Source: Daejeonella sp. H1SJ63 (GTDB lineage Bacteria > Bacteroidota > Bacteroidia > Sphingobacteriales > Sphingobacteriaceae). Taken from it: DNA of 64,000 nucleotides. Positions within the stretch are counted from its first letter, which is position 1, and every line of letters begins with the position of its first letter. The position numbers and the translations under genes are program-made. The notes below the pieces were generated by a model that ran no database searches, was not told where the DNA came from, and saw only the letters and a list, made by a program, of their open reading frames with translations. The stretch spans positions 1-64,000 of the forward strand of contig NZ_JARKMZ010000013.1 of assembly GCF_029360775.1 (NCBI RefSeq), in the 5' to 3' direction. Shown here piece by piece: positions 8,488-17,452 of this stretch.

Positions 8488-9294
8488 TTAAAAACGTAAC
8501 AATGCTACTACCGGTAAATGATCAGATGCGTAGTGTTCCTGTACTACATGATGTGAAATAATGCTGAAGGAATCAGTTTTTTTAAAGGCGATAAAATCAA
8601 TGGTCCTGTCTGGTTTTACAACCGGAAATGTTGGTTCGCACCTGATGCAGGTTCGGCTGAATACCTGATCCAGCTTTTGGATAGCACCTGATTCTGTTTC
8701 TGCATTTAAGTCGCCTGCAATGATGAACGGCAGAGTTTCATCAGTCCCAATTTTATTGATCTCCTCAATCTGTGCTTCCCTGTTTGAAGGATCTTTCAGA
8801 TGGTCTAAGTGAGTAGCACCAAAACGGATATATTTTCCATTTTTAAGCTGTATTCTGGCTGTTGCCATTACTCTCGGTTCGCCTTTTGTACCTGCAAGAG
8901 TAGTTAAATGATAGATTTTAGTTTCGCTGACCGGAAATCTGGAAAGAATGCAAACCCCATAATCGCCGCCATCATGATCGATAGATTTAGCAAAGAAAAA
9001 ATTCATCCCAAGCTTTCTTGCTATAATTTCTGCCTGATTTATTTTGCCTGAACGGGCGGTATTAACATCTACCTCCTGCAAGCTGACGATGTCAGGATTT
9101 TCTGCCTTGATTGTTTTAATGATTGCTTCCATATCAATAATTCCTGGTTTTGATGGAGGATTACCAATATGAATATTATAAGACATGATCTTCAACTCTG
9201 ATTCAGATGATCGATTGGTTGAAGTGCTCTGATTTCTGGTAGTACCACAGGAAGCAGAAAGGAATACGAACAGGGCAAATATTAGTTTTTTCAT
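8488..9294 (-). CDS. endonuclease/exonuclease/phosphatase-family lipoprotein
   Basis: Starting at the ATG at 9294, this 268-residue product has a lipoprotein signal MKKLIFALFVFLSASC (Cys16); the frame extends 13 codons further but without signal character. The mature EEP fold is complete: IMSYNIHIGN, IVSLQEVD (catalytic Glu), ATHLDHL, AGDLNAE (Asp/Asn) and C-terminal SDHLPVVA. EEP enzymes cut phosphodiesters or phosphomonoesters (DNase I, sphingomyelinase, inositol phosphatases) with Mg2+. A lipoprotein in the cell envelope is more likely to act on lipids or extracellular nucleic acid than on cytoplasmic DNA. The substrate is not determined. Confidence 0.85.
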   Translation of the reverse strand: MKKLIFALFVFLSASCGTTRNQSTSTNRSSESELKIMSYNIHIGNPPSKPGIIDMEAIIKTIKAENPDIVSLQEVDVNTARSGKINQAEIIARKLGMNFFFAKSIDHDGGDYGVCILSRFPVSETKIYHLTTLAGTKGEPRVMATARIQLKNGKYIRFGATHLDHLKDPSNREAQIEEINKIGTDETLPFIIAGDLNAETESGAIQKLDQVFSRTCIRCEPTFPVVKPDRTIDFIAFKKTDSFSIISHHVVQEHYASDHLPVVALLRF

Positions 9295-9398
9295 TATTTT
9301 GTTTTGAGCTGTGAAAGTAGGATATTTTAACAAAATTTATTTATACCCGGCTTGATTTATCAATGGCAGGAATTTGTACATTTATTAAAAAATATCCT

Positions 9399-10748
9399 AT
9401 GAATTTGAGATTAACTTTATTGCTGCTCATTTTTATTTCTGCCAATGTTTTTGCGCAGAAATCTGATTCAAAATGGCAAAACCTCTATAACGGAAAAGAT
9501 CTGAGTGGCTGGCGGTTGCTTGGCGGGAAAGCTAAATATGAAGCCAAAGGAGATGAGATCATTGGAACTACAGTTTCCAATACCCCCAATTCTTTTCTGG
9601 CAACAGAAAAGGAGTATGGTGATTTTATCCTGGAGGTGGAGTTGTTTGTTCATCCCTTAATGAATTCGGGTATTCAATTCAGAAGTCTGAGTAAGTCTGA
9701 ATACCAGAACGGAAGGGTGCATGGTTATCAGATGGAGATTGACCCATCCGCAAGAGCCTGGAGTGGCGGTGTTTATGAAGAGGGCAGAAGAGGCTGGCTT
9801 TATAACCTGGAGCTTCATCAGGCAGCTAAAAAGGCCTTTAAGAATAATGAATGGAATAAATACCGTATCGAATGCATCGGAAATTCAATACGTACATGGG
9901 TGAATGGTATTCCTGTTGCTCATCTGATTGACGATATGACCACTAAAGGATTTATTGCAATGCAGGTTCATGCAATTCCCTCATCAGAACCTGAAGGACG
10001 GCAGATTCGCTGGAAAAATATCCGGATACAAACTGAAAACCTTAAGCCCTCGGCACCCGATAATATCTTTGTTGTCAATATGGTTACCAATGATCTTTCT
10101 TCTTTAGAGAAAAAGCAGGGATACCAATTGTTATGGGACGGCAAAACTTCCAAAGGGTGGACTTCGGCCAAAGGAAGTACATTTCCGGCAGATGGATGGC
10201 AAATTCAGGACGGTATTTTAAGTGCCATCAGGGATATTCCGGGAGAAAAAGCCAGGGGAGGAGATATCGTTTCTGAAAAAGAGTTTTCTGCGTTTGAATT
10301 GAAATTTGATTTCAAACTAACCAAAGGTGCAAACAGCGGACTCAAGTATTTTGTGAAGAATCTGGATGGTTCGGTTCTGGGACTGGAATATCAGATACTG
10401 GATGATGAAAACCATCCGGATGCAAAAATGGGAATCAAAGGAAACAGAACCCAGGCATCGCTATATGATATTATTCCGGCACAAAAGATACCCAATTCGA
10501 TCAAAAAGGTTGGCGACTGGAATCAGGGGATGATCAGGGTCTATCCTGATAGTAAAGTGGAGCATTGGTTAAACGGATTTAAAGTTCTGGAATACCACCG
10601 CGGGTCGGCTGAGTTCATGGAAAGTGTTGCTCAGAGTAAGTTTAAATCGGCTAAGGGTTTTGGAATTGCACCTAAGGGAAAAATCCTTTTACAGGATCAT
10701 GGCGATGAGGTGTCGTTCAGGAGCATCAAAATAAAAGAATTGAAATAG
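9399..10748 (+). CDS. exported protein with two DUF1080 (3-keto-glycoside hydrolase-like) domains
   Basis: The ATG at 9399 gives a 449-residue protein with signal peptide MNLRLTLLLLIFISANVFA. A possible -7 box TACATTTA (9377-9384) lies after the upstream ATG at 9363, supporting the shorter form. Two concanavalin-like DUF1080 domains follow in tandem: the first opens WQNLYNGKDLSGW (about 25-210), the second YQLLWDGKTSKGW (about 235-445). Some DUF1080 proteins cleave 3-keto-glycosides made by sugar 3-dehydrogenases. The gene is divergent from the EEP gene and ends before a strong terminator. A functional tie to the sugar operon 1.5 kb away is inference. Confidence 0.8.
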   Translation: MNLRLTLLLLIFISANVFAQKSDSKWQNLYNGKDLSGWRLLGGKAKYEAKGDEIIGTTVSNTPNSFLATEKEYGDFILEVELFVHPLMNSGIQFRSLSKSEYQNGRVHGYQMEIDPSARAWSGGVYEEGRRGWLYNLELHQAAKKAFKNNEWNKYRIECIGNSIRTWVNGIPVAHLIDDMTTKGFIAMQVHAIPSSEPEGRQIRWKNIRIQTENLKPSAPDNIFVVNMVTNDLSSLEKKQGYQLLWDGKTSKGWTSAKGSTFPADGWQIQDGILSAIRDIPGEKARGGDIVSEKEFSAFELKFDFKLTKGANSGLKYFVKNLDGSVLGLEYQILDDENHPDAKMGIKGNRTQASLYDIIPAQKIPNSIKKVGDWNQGMIRVYPDSKVEHWLNGFKVLEYHRGSAEFMESVAQSKFKSAKGFGIAPKGKILLQDHGDEVSFRSIKIKELK

Positions 10749-10764
10749 GTTTATACATCTCATT

Positions 10765-10804
10765 AAACAAAGAAAGCCAATTGAAAAATTGGCTTTCTTT
10801 GTTT
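10765..10804. terminator. bidirectional stem-loop terminator
   Basis: A perfect 18-bp inverted repeat (10765-10782 with 10787-10804) with loop GAAA separates the DUF1080 gene from the convergent tRNA-Arg. The outer stem is A-rich on the left and T-rich on the right, so it can terminate from both sides. Confidence 0.8.
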
Positions 10805-10809
10805 AATTG

Positions 10810-10881
10810 TGTACCCAGAGGGATTCGAACCCCCATCAGCAGAACCGGAATCTGCAATTCTATCCATTGAACTATGGGTAC
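10810..10881 (-). tRNA. tRNA-Arg (anticodon CCG)
   Basis: The minus strand gives a 7-bp acceptor stem GTACCCA/TGGGTAC, a D-arm, anticodon stem GCAGA/TCTGC around TTCCGGT (CCG at 34-36) and T-arm GGGGGTTCGAATCCCTC. The discriminator base is A. CCA is not encoded. Confidence 0.94.
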
Positions 10882-10905
10882 ATTATCCTAATGATATTGT
10901 GGGTA

Positions 10906-10935
10906 TAAATATAGTTATTCCCCGGTCAGCGGCAA
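10906..10935 (-). promoter_or_regulatory. promoter of tRNA-Arg
   Basis: On the minus strand TTG (10933-10935), exactly 19 bp and TATATTTA (10906-10913) form a Bacteroidota-type promoter just after the ychF stop codon. The tRNA therefore has its own start even though it follows ychF on the same strand. Confidence 0.6.
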
Positions 10936-10938
10936 GGA

Positions 10939-12039
10939 TTAAACATTAAATCGGAAGTGCATGATGTCGCCGTCCTGAACAATGTAGGTTTTACCCTCAA
11001 CACCAAGCTTACCGGCTTCTTTACATGCAGCTTCTGAACCCAGAGTTACGAAATCATCATATTTGATAACTTCGGCACGGATAAATCCTTTTTCAAAATC
11101 TGAGTGAATTACGCCTGCTGCCTGAGGTGCTGTAAAGCCTTCGGTGATTGTCCAGGCTCTTACTTCCTGTACTCCGGCTGTAAAGTATGTGGCTAATTTC
11201 AGAAGCTTGTATGCTGCTCTGATCAATTGAGTTACACCTGATTCGGTAAGCCCCAGATCTTCAAGGAACATCTGACGCTCTTCATAGCTTTCCAAAGAGG
11301 CAATTTCTGCTTCGATTTGAGCTGAAATGACCAGAACTTCAGCATTTTCCTCTTTTACAGCCTCACGTACACGGTCAACATATTTATTTCCGTTTACAAC
11401 CGACTTTTCATCCACATTGCAAACGTACATAACAGGCTTTTCTGTGAGAAGAAACAGATCAGCGATAAATTCTCTGTCTTCATCACTAATAGGAGCGGTA
11501 CGTACTGATTTTCCGGATTCAAGATGTGTTTTTACAATACTGCAAACTTCATAAGTCTTTTTTGCATCCTTGTCATTACCGGTTTTTGCCATCTTCTCAA
11601 CCTTCTGAATCCGTTTTATGATTGCATCAAGGTCTTTTAACTGCAATTCGGTATCAATGATTTCTTTGTCGCGGATCGGATCTACAGAGCCATCAACATG
11701 AATAACATTGTCATCATCAAAACAACGTAAAACATGGATGATTGCATTTGTTGCCCTGATATTGCCAAGAAACTGATTTCCCAGTCCTTCACCTTTACTT
11801 GCTCCTTTTACGAGCCCTGCGATATCAACGATCTCGATCGTATTTGGCTGCACTTTTACCGGTTTAACCAGCTCTGACAGTTTAGTTAACCTTGGATCAG
11901 GCACTGTAATTACACCGACATTGGGTTCTATAGTACAAAAAGGAAAGTTTGCTGCCTGTGCTTTCGCGTTTGAGAGACAGTTAAAAAGTGTTGATTTCCC
12001 AACGTTGGGTAATCCTACTATACCGCACTGTAATGCCAT
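10939..12039 (-). CDS. ychF: redox-regulated ATPase YchF (Obg-family)
   Basis: This 366-residue protein is the universal YchF/OLA1 ATPase, which binds ribosomes and takes part in stress responses and translation. The G-domain shows the P-loop GLPNVGKST (9-17) and DIAG as G3. The G4 motif is NVDE in place of NKxD, the change that turns GTP specificity into ATP specificity in this family. A helical coiled-coil insert (about 130-160) and a C-terminal TGS domain ending HFRFNV follow. Length is standard. The upstream leader contains a TATCTTTG -7 box. Confidence 0.97.
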   Translation of the reverse strand: MALQCGIVGLPNVGKSTLFNCLSNAKAQAANFPFCTIEPNVGVITVPDPRLTKLSELVKPVKVQPNTIEIVDIAGLVKGASKGEGLGNQFLGNIRATNAIIHVLRCFDDDNVIHVDGSVDPIRDKEIIDTELQLKDLDAIIKRIQKVEKMAKTGNDKDAKKTYEVCSIVKTHLESGKSVRTAPISDEDREFIADLFLLTEKPVMYVCNVDEKSVVNGNKYVDRVREAVKEENAEVLVISAQIEAEIASLESYEERQMFLEDLGLTESGVTQLIRAAYKLLKLATYFTAGVQEVRAWTITEGFTAPQAAGVIHSDFEKGFIRAEVIKYDDFVTLGSEAACKEAGKLGVEGKTYIVQDGDIMHFRFNV

Positions 12040-12122
12040 TTGTTTGTAAGTAATAAGTGTTATTTATAATTATAGGCTATAAACGTTAAGCTCTGAGCTT
12101 TCGGCTGCTTCCCATTTTGCCG

Positions 12123-12130
12123 CAAAGATA
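12123..12130 (-). promoter_or_regulatory. -7 box upstream of ychF
   Basis: The minus strand reads TATCTTTG, matching TAnnTTTG, about 85 bp before the ychF ATG. No TTG lies at the usual spacing, so this is a partial promoter call. Confidence 0.4.
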
Positions 12131-12245
12131 GAAAATATGTTCTGAGTTTTACCCCGGGTGTGCTGATGTAAAAGGGATTTCACTATTCTTTGCTACAATT
12201 TATATCCTCTGTATCCGGATAAAATTGTGCCGGCTGCTTTTTACA

Positions 12246-13118
12246 TCATATCAGACATTTATTGGCTAAAAAACCTTTGGAGGCGGTTTTGAAATAAAAA
12301 ATGTTACCGCTTTGTGGATATTTTTTCAGCTCTTCTTCATTCAGATCACCCTGAGCAGTGGTGATGACCAGTATATCAAGCAAATCACCTGCGAAAGTAC
12401 AGGAAGTAATATTGGGCACAGGCAGATCAATCTTATTCAGCAAGATATCATTAACAGGATCCCATCTGTAAACGCCAAAACCACCCCAGTGTGCCACCCA
12501 AAGCATTCCTTCCGTATCGATGGTCATTCCATCGGGTGTCCCCAGTTCTTTGGGGATATGCACAGCAATCTTTTCAAAAATGATTTTTCCGCTTTCTGCA
12601 TTAAACAGGTAGGATTCAATGGTTTGTTTCGGGCTGTCGATAAAATACAGGCGCTTATTGTCAGGTGACCATGCCATGCCATTCGAAATAGTCAGTTGGT
12701 CTAAGTATTTGATTGGTTTCAGATCCTTATCTATACAGTAAAAAGATCCGGTATAAGGTTTGAACTCCATATGCATGGTGCCGATCCAAAGCCTTCCCTT
12801 AGTATCACATTTGCCATCATTAAAACGATTCGCTGTATTTCCGGGTTCAACTTCCAGCAGCATCTCCAAAGTTTCAGATTCTGTATGATACCTTGCAATA
12901 CTTCTGTTTAATGCAATAATCAGTGTATTATTTTCGGATAAAGCAAGCATCCCGGGTTTCTGGTCGAACTTTCTCTTTTTTACCGTCCGGGTATTCCATT
13001 GGTATTCAAACAGAGTGTAGCCATCAATGTCTACCCAATAGCAGCATTTTTTTGAATTGTCCCACACCGGACCTTCTGCCAGCTTGCATTGTGAGGGATA
13101 TAATTCTGTGGCTGTCAT
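12246..13118 (-). CDS. SMP-30/gluconolactonase-family sugar lactonase
   Basis: This 290-residue six-bladed propeller hydrolyses aldonolactones to aldonic acids in the family. The metal ligands are present: Glu15 in LAEGPVWD, Asn146 in ISNGMAWSPD and Asp196 in PDGMTID; Arg98 and Asn100 (NRFNDG) fit the substrate-binding positions. No signal peptide, so it acts in the cytoplasm. It is the last gene of the eight-gene minus-strand run, 12 bp after the SDR gene. Between an oxidising enzyme and a sugar-acid dehydratase, a lactonase is the step expected in a non-phosphorylating route. Confidence 0.85.
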   Translation of the reverse strand: MTATELYPSQCKLAEGPVWDNSKKCCYWVDIDGYTLFEYQWNTRTVKKRKFDQKPGMLALSENNTLIIALNRSIARYHTESETLEMLLEVEPGNTANRFNDGKCDTKGRLWIGTMHMEFKPYTGSFYCIDKDLKPIKYLDQLTISNGMAWSPDNKRLYFIDSPKQTIESYLFNAESGKIIFEKIAVHIPKELGTPDGMTIDTEGMLWVAHWGGFGVYRWDPVNDILLNKIDLPVPNITSCTFAGDLLDILVITTAQGDLNEEELKKYPQSGNIFYFKTASKGFLANKCLI

Positions 13119-13130
13119 CTTTTATCAAAA

Positions 13131-13898
13131 TCAATATGGAGAAGGACTGATGCAAGACCATCCGCCATCAATTACCAGGCAATGCCCGGTAATTTGTTTT
13201 GCTTTATCAGACACGAGGAATAAAGCTGCATCAGCAACGTCTTTTGTTGTTCCGGGGCGTCCCATCGGAGTTAATCCTGACCAAACCTTTTCATAATCAG
13301 GGTCATTCAACGTCCTTTCAGTTGCCGTTGCGCCGGGTGCAATGGTATTGACATTGATATTGTATGAGGAGATTTCAATAACCAGATTTCTTGCAAGCAT
13401 TTCTATAGCTGCCTTGGTCATTGCATAGGCTGCCAGATTTTTATGTGCCTGATGCCCTGTAACAGAAGAAGTAAACAACAGGGATCCTCCTGTTTTTTGC
13501 TCTTTCATCTGCTTTACGGCAGCTTGTGCCAGAAAGAAGGTGCCTGTCAGATTAACTTTCATTACAGAATTAAAAGCTTCGGGACTGTAGCTCAGGAAGT
13601 CGCCAAATAAGGTGATACCTGCATTGGCAATAACAATATCCAGTTTCCCGAATTTTGAAACCGCTTCGTCTATCATACTTTGAATGAAATTAATTTCACT
13701 TGCATCTCCCGGCATTGCAATGCAGTTGCTGTTTTCCTGATGAATTATTTCTAAAGCCTTTTCAGCAAGACCGGTATCAATGTCATTCAGGATAACATTG
13801 GCTCCTTCCTTGGCAAGCTGTCTGCATATTTCAAATCCAATGCCCTGTCCTGCGCCTGTTACTATTGCTACTTTATTTATGAAAGCCCTGTTATCCAT
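13131..13898 (-). CDS. SDR-family NAD(P)-dependent oxidoreductase
   Basis: This 255-residue classical short-chain dehydrogenase has the cofactor motif TGAGQGIG (14-21), NAG (92-94), catalytic Ser144/145, and Tyr158-x3-Lys162. An Asp after the second beta strand (VILNDID) suggests NAD rather than NADP. It sits 14 bp after the dehydratase gene and 12 bp before the lactonase gene. In comparable operons such enzymes oxidise the sugar (for example L-fucose or L-rhamnose) or the 2-keto-3-deoxy acid. Which step applies here cannot be read from sequence; the motif assignment is firm, the substrate is not. Confidence 0.85.
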   Translation of the reverse strand: MDNRAFINKVAIVTGAGQGIGFEICRQLAKEGANVILNDIDTGLAEKALEIIHQENSNCIAMPGDASEINFIQSMIDEAVSKFGKLDIVIANAGITLFGDFLSYSPEAFNSVMKVNLTGTFFLAQAAVKQMKEQKTGGSLLFTSSVTGHQAHKNLAAYAMTKAAIEMLARNLVIEISSYNINVNTIAPGATATERTLNDPDYEKVWSGLTPMGRPGTTKDVADAALFLVSDKAKQITGHCLVIDGGWSCISPSPY

Positions 13899-13912
13899 TG
13901 TTTTTTATGTAA

Positions 13913-15625
13913 TTAGTGAGAATCTCTGCTTACTTCACTTCCTGAACCACCTTTAAGAAAGTGGAAGTCGGCACCTAAATGCGCCTGTTCAACATTATTG
14001 ATATATAATCCGGTATAACCTCTTTCAACCAGGTTTTCCGGTTTGACCCATTTTGCTTTTCTGGTATTTAATTCTGAATCGCTGAGCTCAACATTCAGGC
14101 TCCTTGCTTCTAAATCAAGACTGATCATATCGCCTGTTTCCAAAACACTAAAATTACCCCCCAGTGTTGCTTCGGGTGATACGTGCAGTACAACAGTTCC
14201 AAACCCTGTGCCACTCATCCTGCCATCAGAGATTCTGACCATGTCCTGAATACCCTTTTCAAGCAATTTAACCGGTAAACTCATATTCCCCACTTCAGGC
14301 ATTCCTGGGTACCCTTTAGGACCAACATTTTTCAGCACCAGAATGCTGTTCTCATCCACCGGAAGTTCAGGATCATCGATTCTGGCTTTGTAATCTTCAA
14401 TATTTTCAAAGACAATGGCTTTGCCTCTGTGTTTAAATAAATGCGGACTTGCTGCTGAAGGTTTTATTACTGCACCATTTTCACAAATATTACCCTGTAA
14501 TACGGCTAAGGCGGTTGCGGTATTGAATGGTTGTTCAATAGTAGCGATCACGTTTCTGTTATAACATTCAGCATTTTTGTAATTCTCCTGAATTGTTTTC
14601 CCATTTACTGTAATGCAGTCCCTGTTCAGAAAATTATCCAGTTCCTTTAAAAGAGCCGGAACTCCGCCGGCATAATAGAGGTCTTCCATGAAGAACTGTC
14701 CGGATGGCTGAAGGTTTGCAAGCAATGGGATAGGAGCAGATATCGGATCAAATTCTTTCAGTTCAAGAGGAACGCCAATTCTTCCGGCAATAGCTGTAAG
14801 GTGAATCACAAAGTTAGTTGATCCGCCAATAGCGGCATTCACTTTAATCGCATTCTCAAAGGCTTTTTTAGTCAGAATATCAGATGGTTTAAGGTCTTCT
14901 TTAACCATTTCAACAATTCTTCTTCCTGATAATTGGGCTAGTACTTTACGGTTTGAATCAGCGGCAGGAATAGCTGCATTGCCGGGTAAGGTGAGGCCAA
15001 GAGATTCAACCATGCAGGCCATTGAAGATGCTGTACCCATTACTGCGCAATGCCCACGGCTGCGGCATAAGCCGGCTTCCGCAACATTTAATTCTTCTTC
15101 AGTCATTAAACCAGCTTTCAGGTCGGCGGTAAAGCGCCAGACATCAGTTGTGCCAATATCCCTACCCTGATATTTCCCGGTAAGCATGGGGCCTCCGGAT
15201 ACTACAATTGCAGGAATATCCACACTACATGCGCCCATAACAAGGGCAGGAGTTGTTTTGTCGCATCCGCAAAGTAAAACAACCCCATCCAGTGGATTAG
15301 CGCGAATAGATTCTTCCACATCCATACTGACAAGGTTTCTGTACAGCATGGCGGTTGGCTTGATCAGCGTTTCACCGAGCGACATCACCGGGAATTCTAC
15401 CGGAAAACCGCCGGCTTCGAGTATTCCTCTTCTTACAGACTCTGCCAATTCGCGGAAATGTGCATTGCAGGGAGTAAGTTCCGACCAGGTATTGCAAATA
15501 CCTATTACAGGCTTGCCTTGAAATTCATCAGCCGGAATTCCCTGATTTTTCATCCAGGCCCTGTAAATGAAACCATCTTTTCCGGTTTTGCCAAACCATT
15601 GCCGGCTGCGTAATTTTTTATTCAT
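13913..15625 (-). CDS. IlvD/EDD-family sugar-acid dehydratase (pentonate-type)
   Basis: This 570-residue Fe-S enzyme removes water from an aldonic acid to give a 2-keto-3-deoxy acid. Cluster cysteines are visible at Cys53 (CNTWSELTPCN), Cys121 (LLCGCDK) and Cys193 (GHCAVMGTASS), with Lys123 as the position carbamylated in arabinonate dehydratase. The stretch SDGRMSGTGFG is the other signature. The motif ICNTWSELTPCNAHF fits pentonate/hexonate dehydratases better than dihydroxy-acid dehydratase. No other branched-chain amino acid genes are nearby, and SDR plus lactonase follow directly, so a catabolic role is favoured over isoleucine/valine synthesis. Confidence 0.85.
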   Translation of the reverse strand: MNKKLRSRQWFGKTGKDGFIYRAWMKNQGIPADEFQGKPVIGICNTWSELTPCNAHFRELAESVRRGILEAGGFPVEFPVMSLGETLIKPTAMLYRNLVSMDVEESIRANPLDGVVLLCGCDKTTPALVMGACSVDIPAIVVSGGPMLTGKYQGRDIGTTDVWRFTADLKAGLMTEEELNVAEAGLCRSRGHCAVMGTASSMACMVESLGLTLPGNAAIPAADSNRKVLAQLSGRRIVEMVKEDLKPSDILTKKAFENAIKVNAAIGGSTNFVIHLTAIAGRIGVPLELKEFDPISAPIPLLANLQPSGQFFMEDLYYAGGVPALLKELDNFLNRDCITVNGKTIQENYKNAECYNRNVIATIEQPFNTATALAVLQGNICENGAVIKPSAASPHLFKHRGKAIVFENIEDYKARIDDPELPVDENSILVLKNVGPKGYPGMPEVGNMSLPVKLLEKGIQDMVRISDGRMSGTGFGTVVLHVSPEATLGGNFSVLETGDMISLDLEARSLNVELSDSELNTRKAKWVKPENLVERGYTGLYINNVEQAHLGADFHFLKGGSGSEVSRDSH

Positions 15626-15678
15626 TTTAATATGACTTAACAGTATCTAAAAAATATTTTTTGATCAGAGATAGCGAT

Positions 15679-16524
15679 TTATCCCTTCTGAGCCTTGATA
15701 TATTTAACAACCGTTCCAACAGGAGCAATCCAGATTCCGTTAGCCGGGTTTTGAGCATATTCAATTAACTTCTTCAGCATGCTTAGTCTTGTTGTCTGAC
15801 TTCCGGATGAGCCCATTTCATGACCGGCAAGTACCAGCCAGGCACCCGTTTTTTTTGCATTTTCAATAAGGGGTAAAATCTGCTCAAATTCTTTTCCGTC
15901 CATTTCCATTCCGGTGAGCTGGGCAGGGTCACAAAACTGGGGGTCATTCGGACCTTCATCCAGCCAGCCCCGGCCACTTAAAAATAGTTTAGAAACTACA
16001 GGAACATAGCTTCTGGTGTTTTTTCCACTGCCTACATAGGTTTGTCCGCATGGATAGGCAAAAACCTCAGATTTTATACCAAGCAGATTCTCAATTTCAT
16101 GATTTGCCATGATCAGCTCCTTCTTCATTTTTTTAAGGGTATAATTCTCTATTGCCTTTTGTCTTGACCATGGGAAGTTTCCGGTACAAGGGTGATTATA
16201 GGAGTGATTTCCTATTTCATGCCCGTTTTCTGCTGCTTTTTTCCAGCCTTCCAGTCTTTGTTTAACTGAATTAGGTACTACGTAAAATGTAGCTTTTACA
16301 CCATACTCGTCGAGTAATGCCGTTCCCGCATCTACCTGGCTGGCACGTGCATCATCAAAGCTTAGACTGATGGCAATTTGTTTGCCTTCAGGCCATGCAA
16401 AGCCGGATGCGGCTTCTTGTGCATGTATTGTTTTGCCCGAAAACAGAACAATAAGCAATAGCAAAAAGTAATATTTTTCAAACAGCCGAATGCTGCCGCT
16501 TAAATTTTCAGAAAATGTTTTCAT
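15679..16524 (-). CDS. exported polysaccharide deacetylase (NodB/CE4-like)
   Basis: The 281-residue product has a long N-terminus with a hydrophobic stretch (about 20-35) that should act as signal peptide or anchor. The NodB domain begins AISLSFDDARASQVD with catalytic Asp57/Asp58, followed by zinc ligands His107 and His111 in GNHSYNHP, giving the usual Asp-His-His triad. The late motif WLVLAGHEMGSSG supplies the other catalytic His. Such enzymes remove N- or O-acetyl groups from glycans. Its position inside a sugar-acid operon is unusual and points to trimming of an acetylated sugar before uptake (inference). Confidence 0.8.
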   Translation of the reverse strand: MKTFSENLSGSIRLFEKYYFLLLLIVLFSGKTIHAQEAASGFAWPEGKQIAISLSFDDARASQVDAGTALLDEYGVKATFYVVPNSVKQRLEGWKKAAENGHEIGNHSYNHPCTGNFPWSRQKAIENYTLKKMKKELIMANHEIENLLGIKSEVFAYPCGQTYVGSGKNTRSYVPVVSKLFLSGRGWLDEGPNDPQFCDPAQLTGMEMDGKEFEQILPLIENAKKTGAWLVLAGHEMGSSGSQTTRLSMLKKLIEYAQNPANGIWIAPVGTVVKYIKAQKG

Positions 16525-16584
16525 AGTTATTTTATAAGTGATTTTTAGATCATGATTTATAAGTATTATCTTACTGAAATCAGT

Positions 16585-17442
16585 TTATCTGTCTTGTTTA
16601 TAGAGTTCTTTGAAATACTTAATTCCCTCAATGACCTCAGCAAGATTATTTTCCATTTTATGTTCACATTCCATATGAACAATCCCTTTGAATTGCTGAC
16701 GTTTTAACTCAGCCACTACTGATGGGAAATCGATAACACCTTTGCCAACAATTACATCTCCGGCTTCGGTATTACCTGATTTATCTATGTCTTTTAAATG
16801 TACGCCAAGAATATGTCCGCTAAGCTTTTTCAGACATTCTGCAGGATTTAACCCGCTTCTTGCCCAATGTCCAAGATCCGCACAAACTCCAAAATTCGGA
16901 TGGTCTTTCATAGCTTCAAGTACTGAATCAGGATGCCAGTAAATACTTTTGCCTTTTGCATGTTCGTGTATGGCTATTTTAATTTTATATTCTCCGGCAA
17001 GACGGTCGAGCATGTCCCAGGATTCCTTTTCGGGTTCAGCAACAAGATATTGCATTTTCATTTGTTTTGCCAGCTCAAAATAATACCGCCAGTCGGCTTC
17101 ATTTTTTGCACCGGCAACATACATAGATCTCATCTCAATGTGTTTATTCCTGAGTATTTCCTGCATTTTGCTGATATCAGGCTTGTCTAATGATGACATA
17201 CTTTTTCCATTTAGCTCCGTGCCGAGTTTATGGAAGGAGAAGCCTTCAACGTAATTTACTCCTGCTTTATCTGCTTTATCAATAGCATCAGCAAATGAAA
17301 ACCGGTTGAACGAATACAAAGCTACTCCCATTTGCCATTCAGCATTGCCTTTTTGGGCATAGCATTCAATTAATTGCGCACTGCAAATTATCATGGAAAT
17401 AGTAAGTACTATGTGCCGGATGCTAACTTTTAATGTTTTCAT
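16585..17442 (-). CDS. exported sugar-phosphate isomerase/epimerase-like TIM-barrel protein
   Basis: This 285-residue xylose-isomerase-like TIM barrel (AP endonuclease 2 superfamily) carries an N-terminal signal peptide (about 1-29, ending CYAQ). Metal-site motifs include AVALYSFNRF near the start, IAIHEHAKG, GVCADLGHWARSG, GVHLKDID and HMECEH near the end; several are the Glu, His and Asp ligand positions of the family. A periplasmic location rules out a phosphorylated substrate in practice and fits an isomerase acting on free or 3-keto sugars. It lies 10 bp after the ceramidase-like gene. Specific substrate unknown. Confidence 0.78.
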   Translation of the reverse strand: MKTLKVSIRHIVLTISMIICSAQLIECYAQKGNAEWQMGVALYSFNRFSFADAIDKADKAGVNYVEGFSFHKLGTELNGKSMSSLDKPDISKMQEILRNKHIEMRSMYVAGAKNEADWRYYFELAKQMKMQYLVAEPEKESWDMLDRLAGEYKIKIAIHEHAKGKSIYWHPDSVLEAMKDHPNFGVCADLGHWARSGLNPAECLKKLSGHILGVHLKDIDKSGNTEAGDVIVGKGVIDFPSVVAELKRQQFKGIVHMECEHKMENNLAEVIEGIKYFKELYKQDR

Positions 17443-17452
17443 CTGTTTATTT

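Noticed and set aside
13913-15625. Dihydroxy-acid dehydratase for isoleucine/valine synthesis (ilvD).
   Set aside because: Neighbours are sugar enzymes and the motif set is pentonate-type, so the catabolic name is used.
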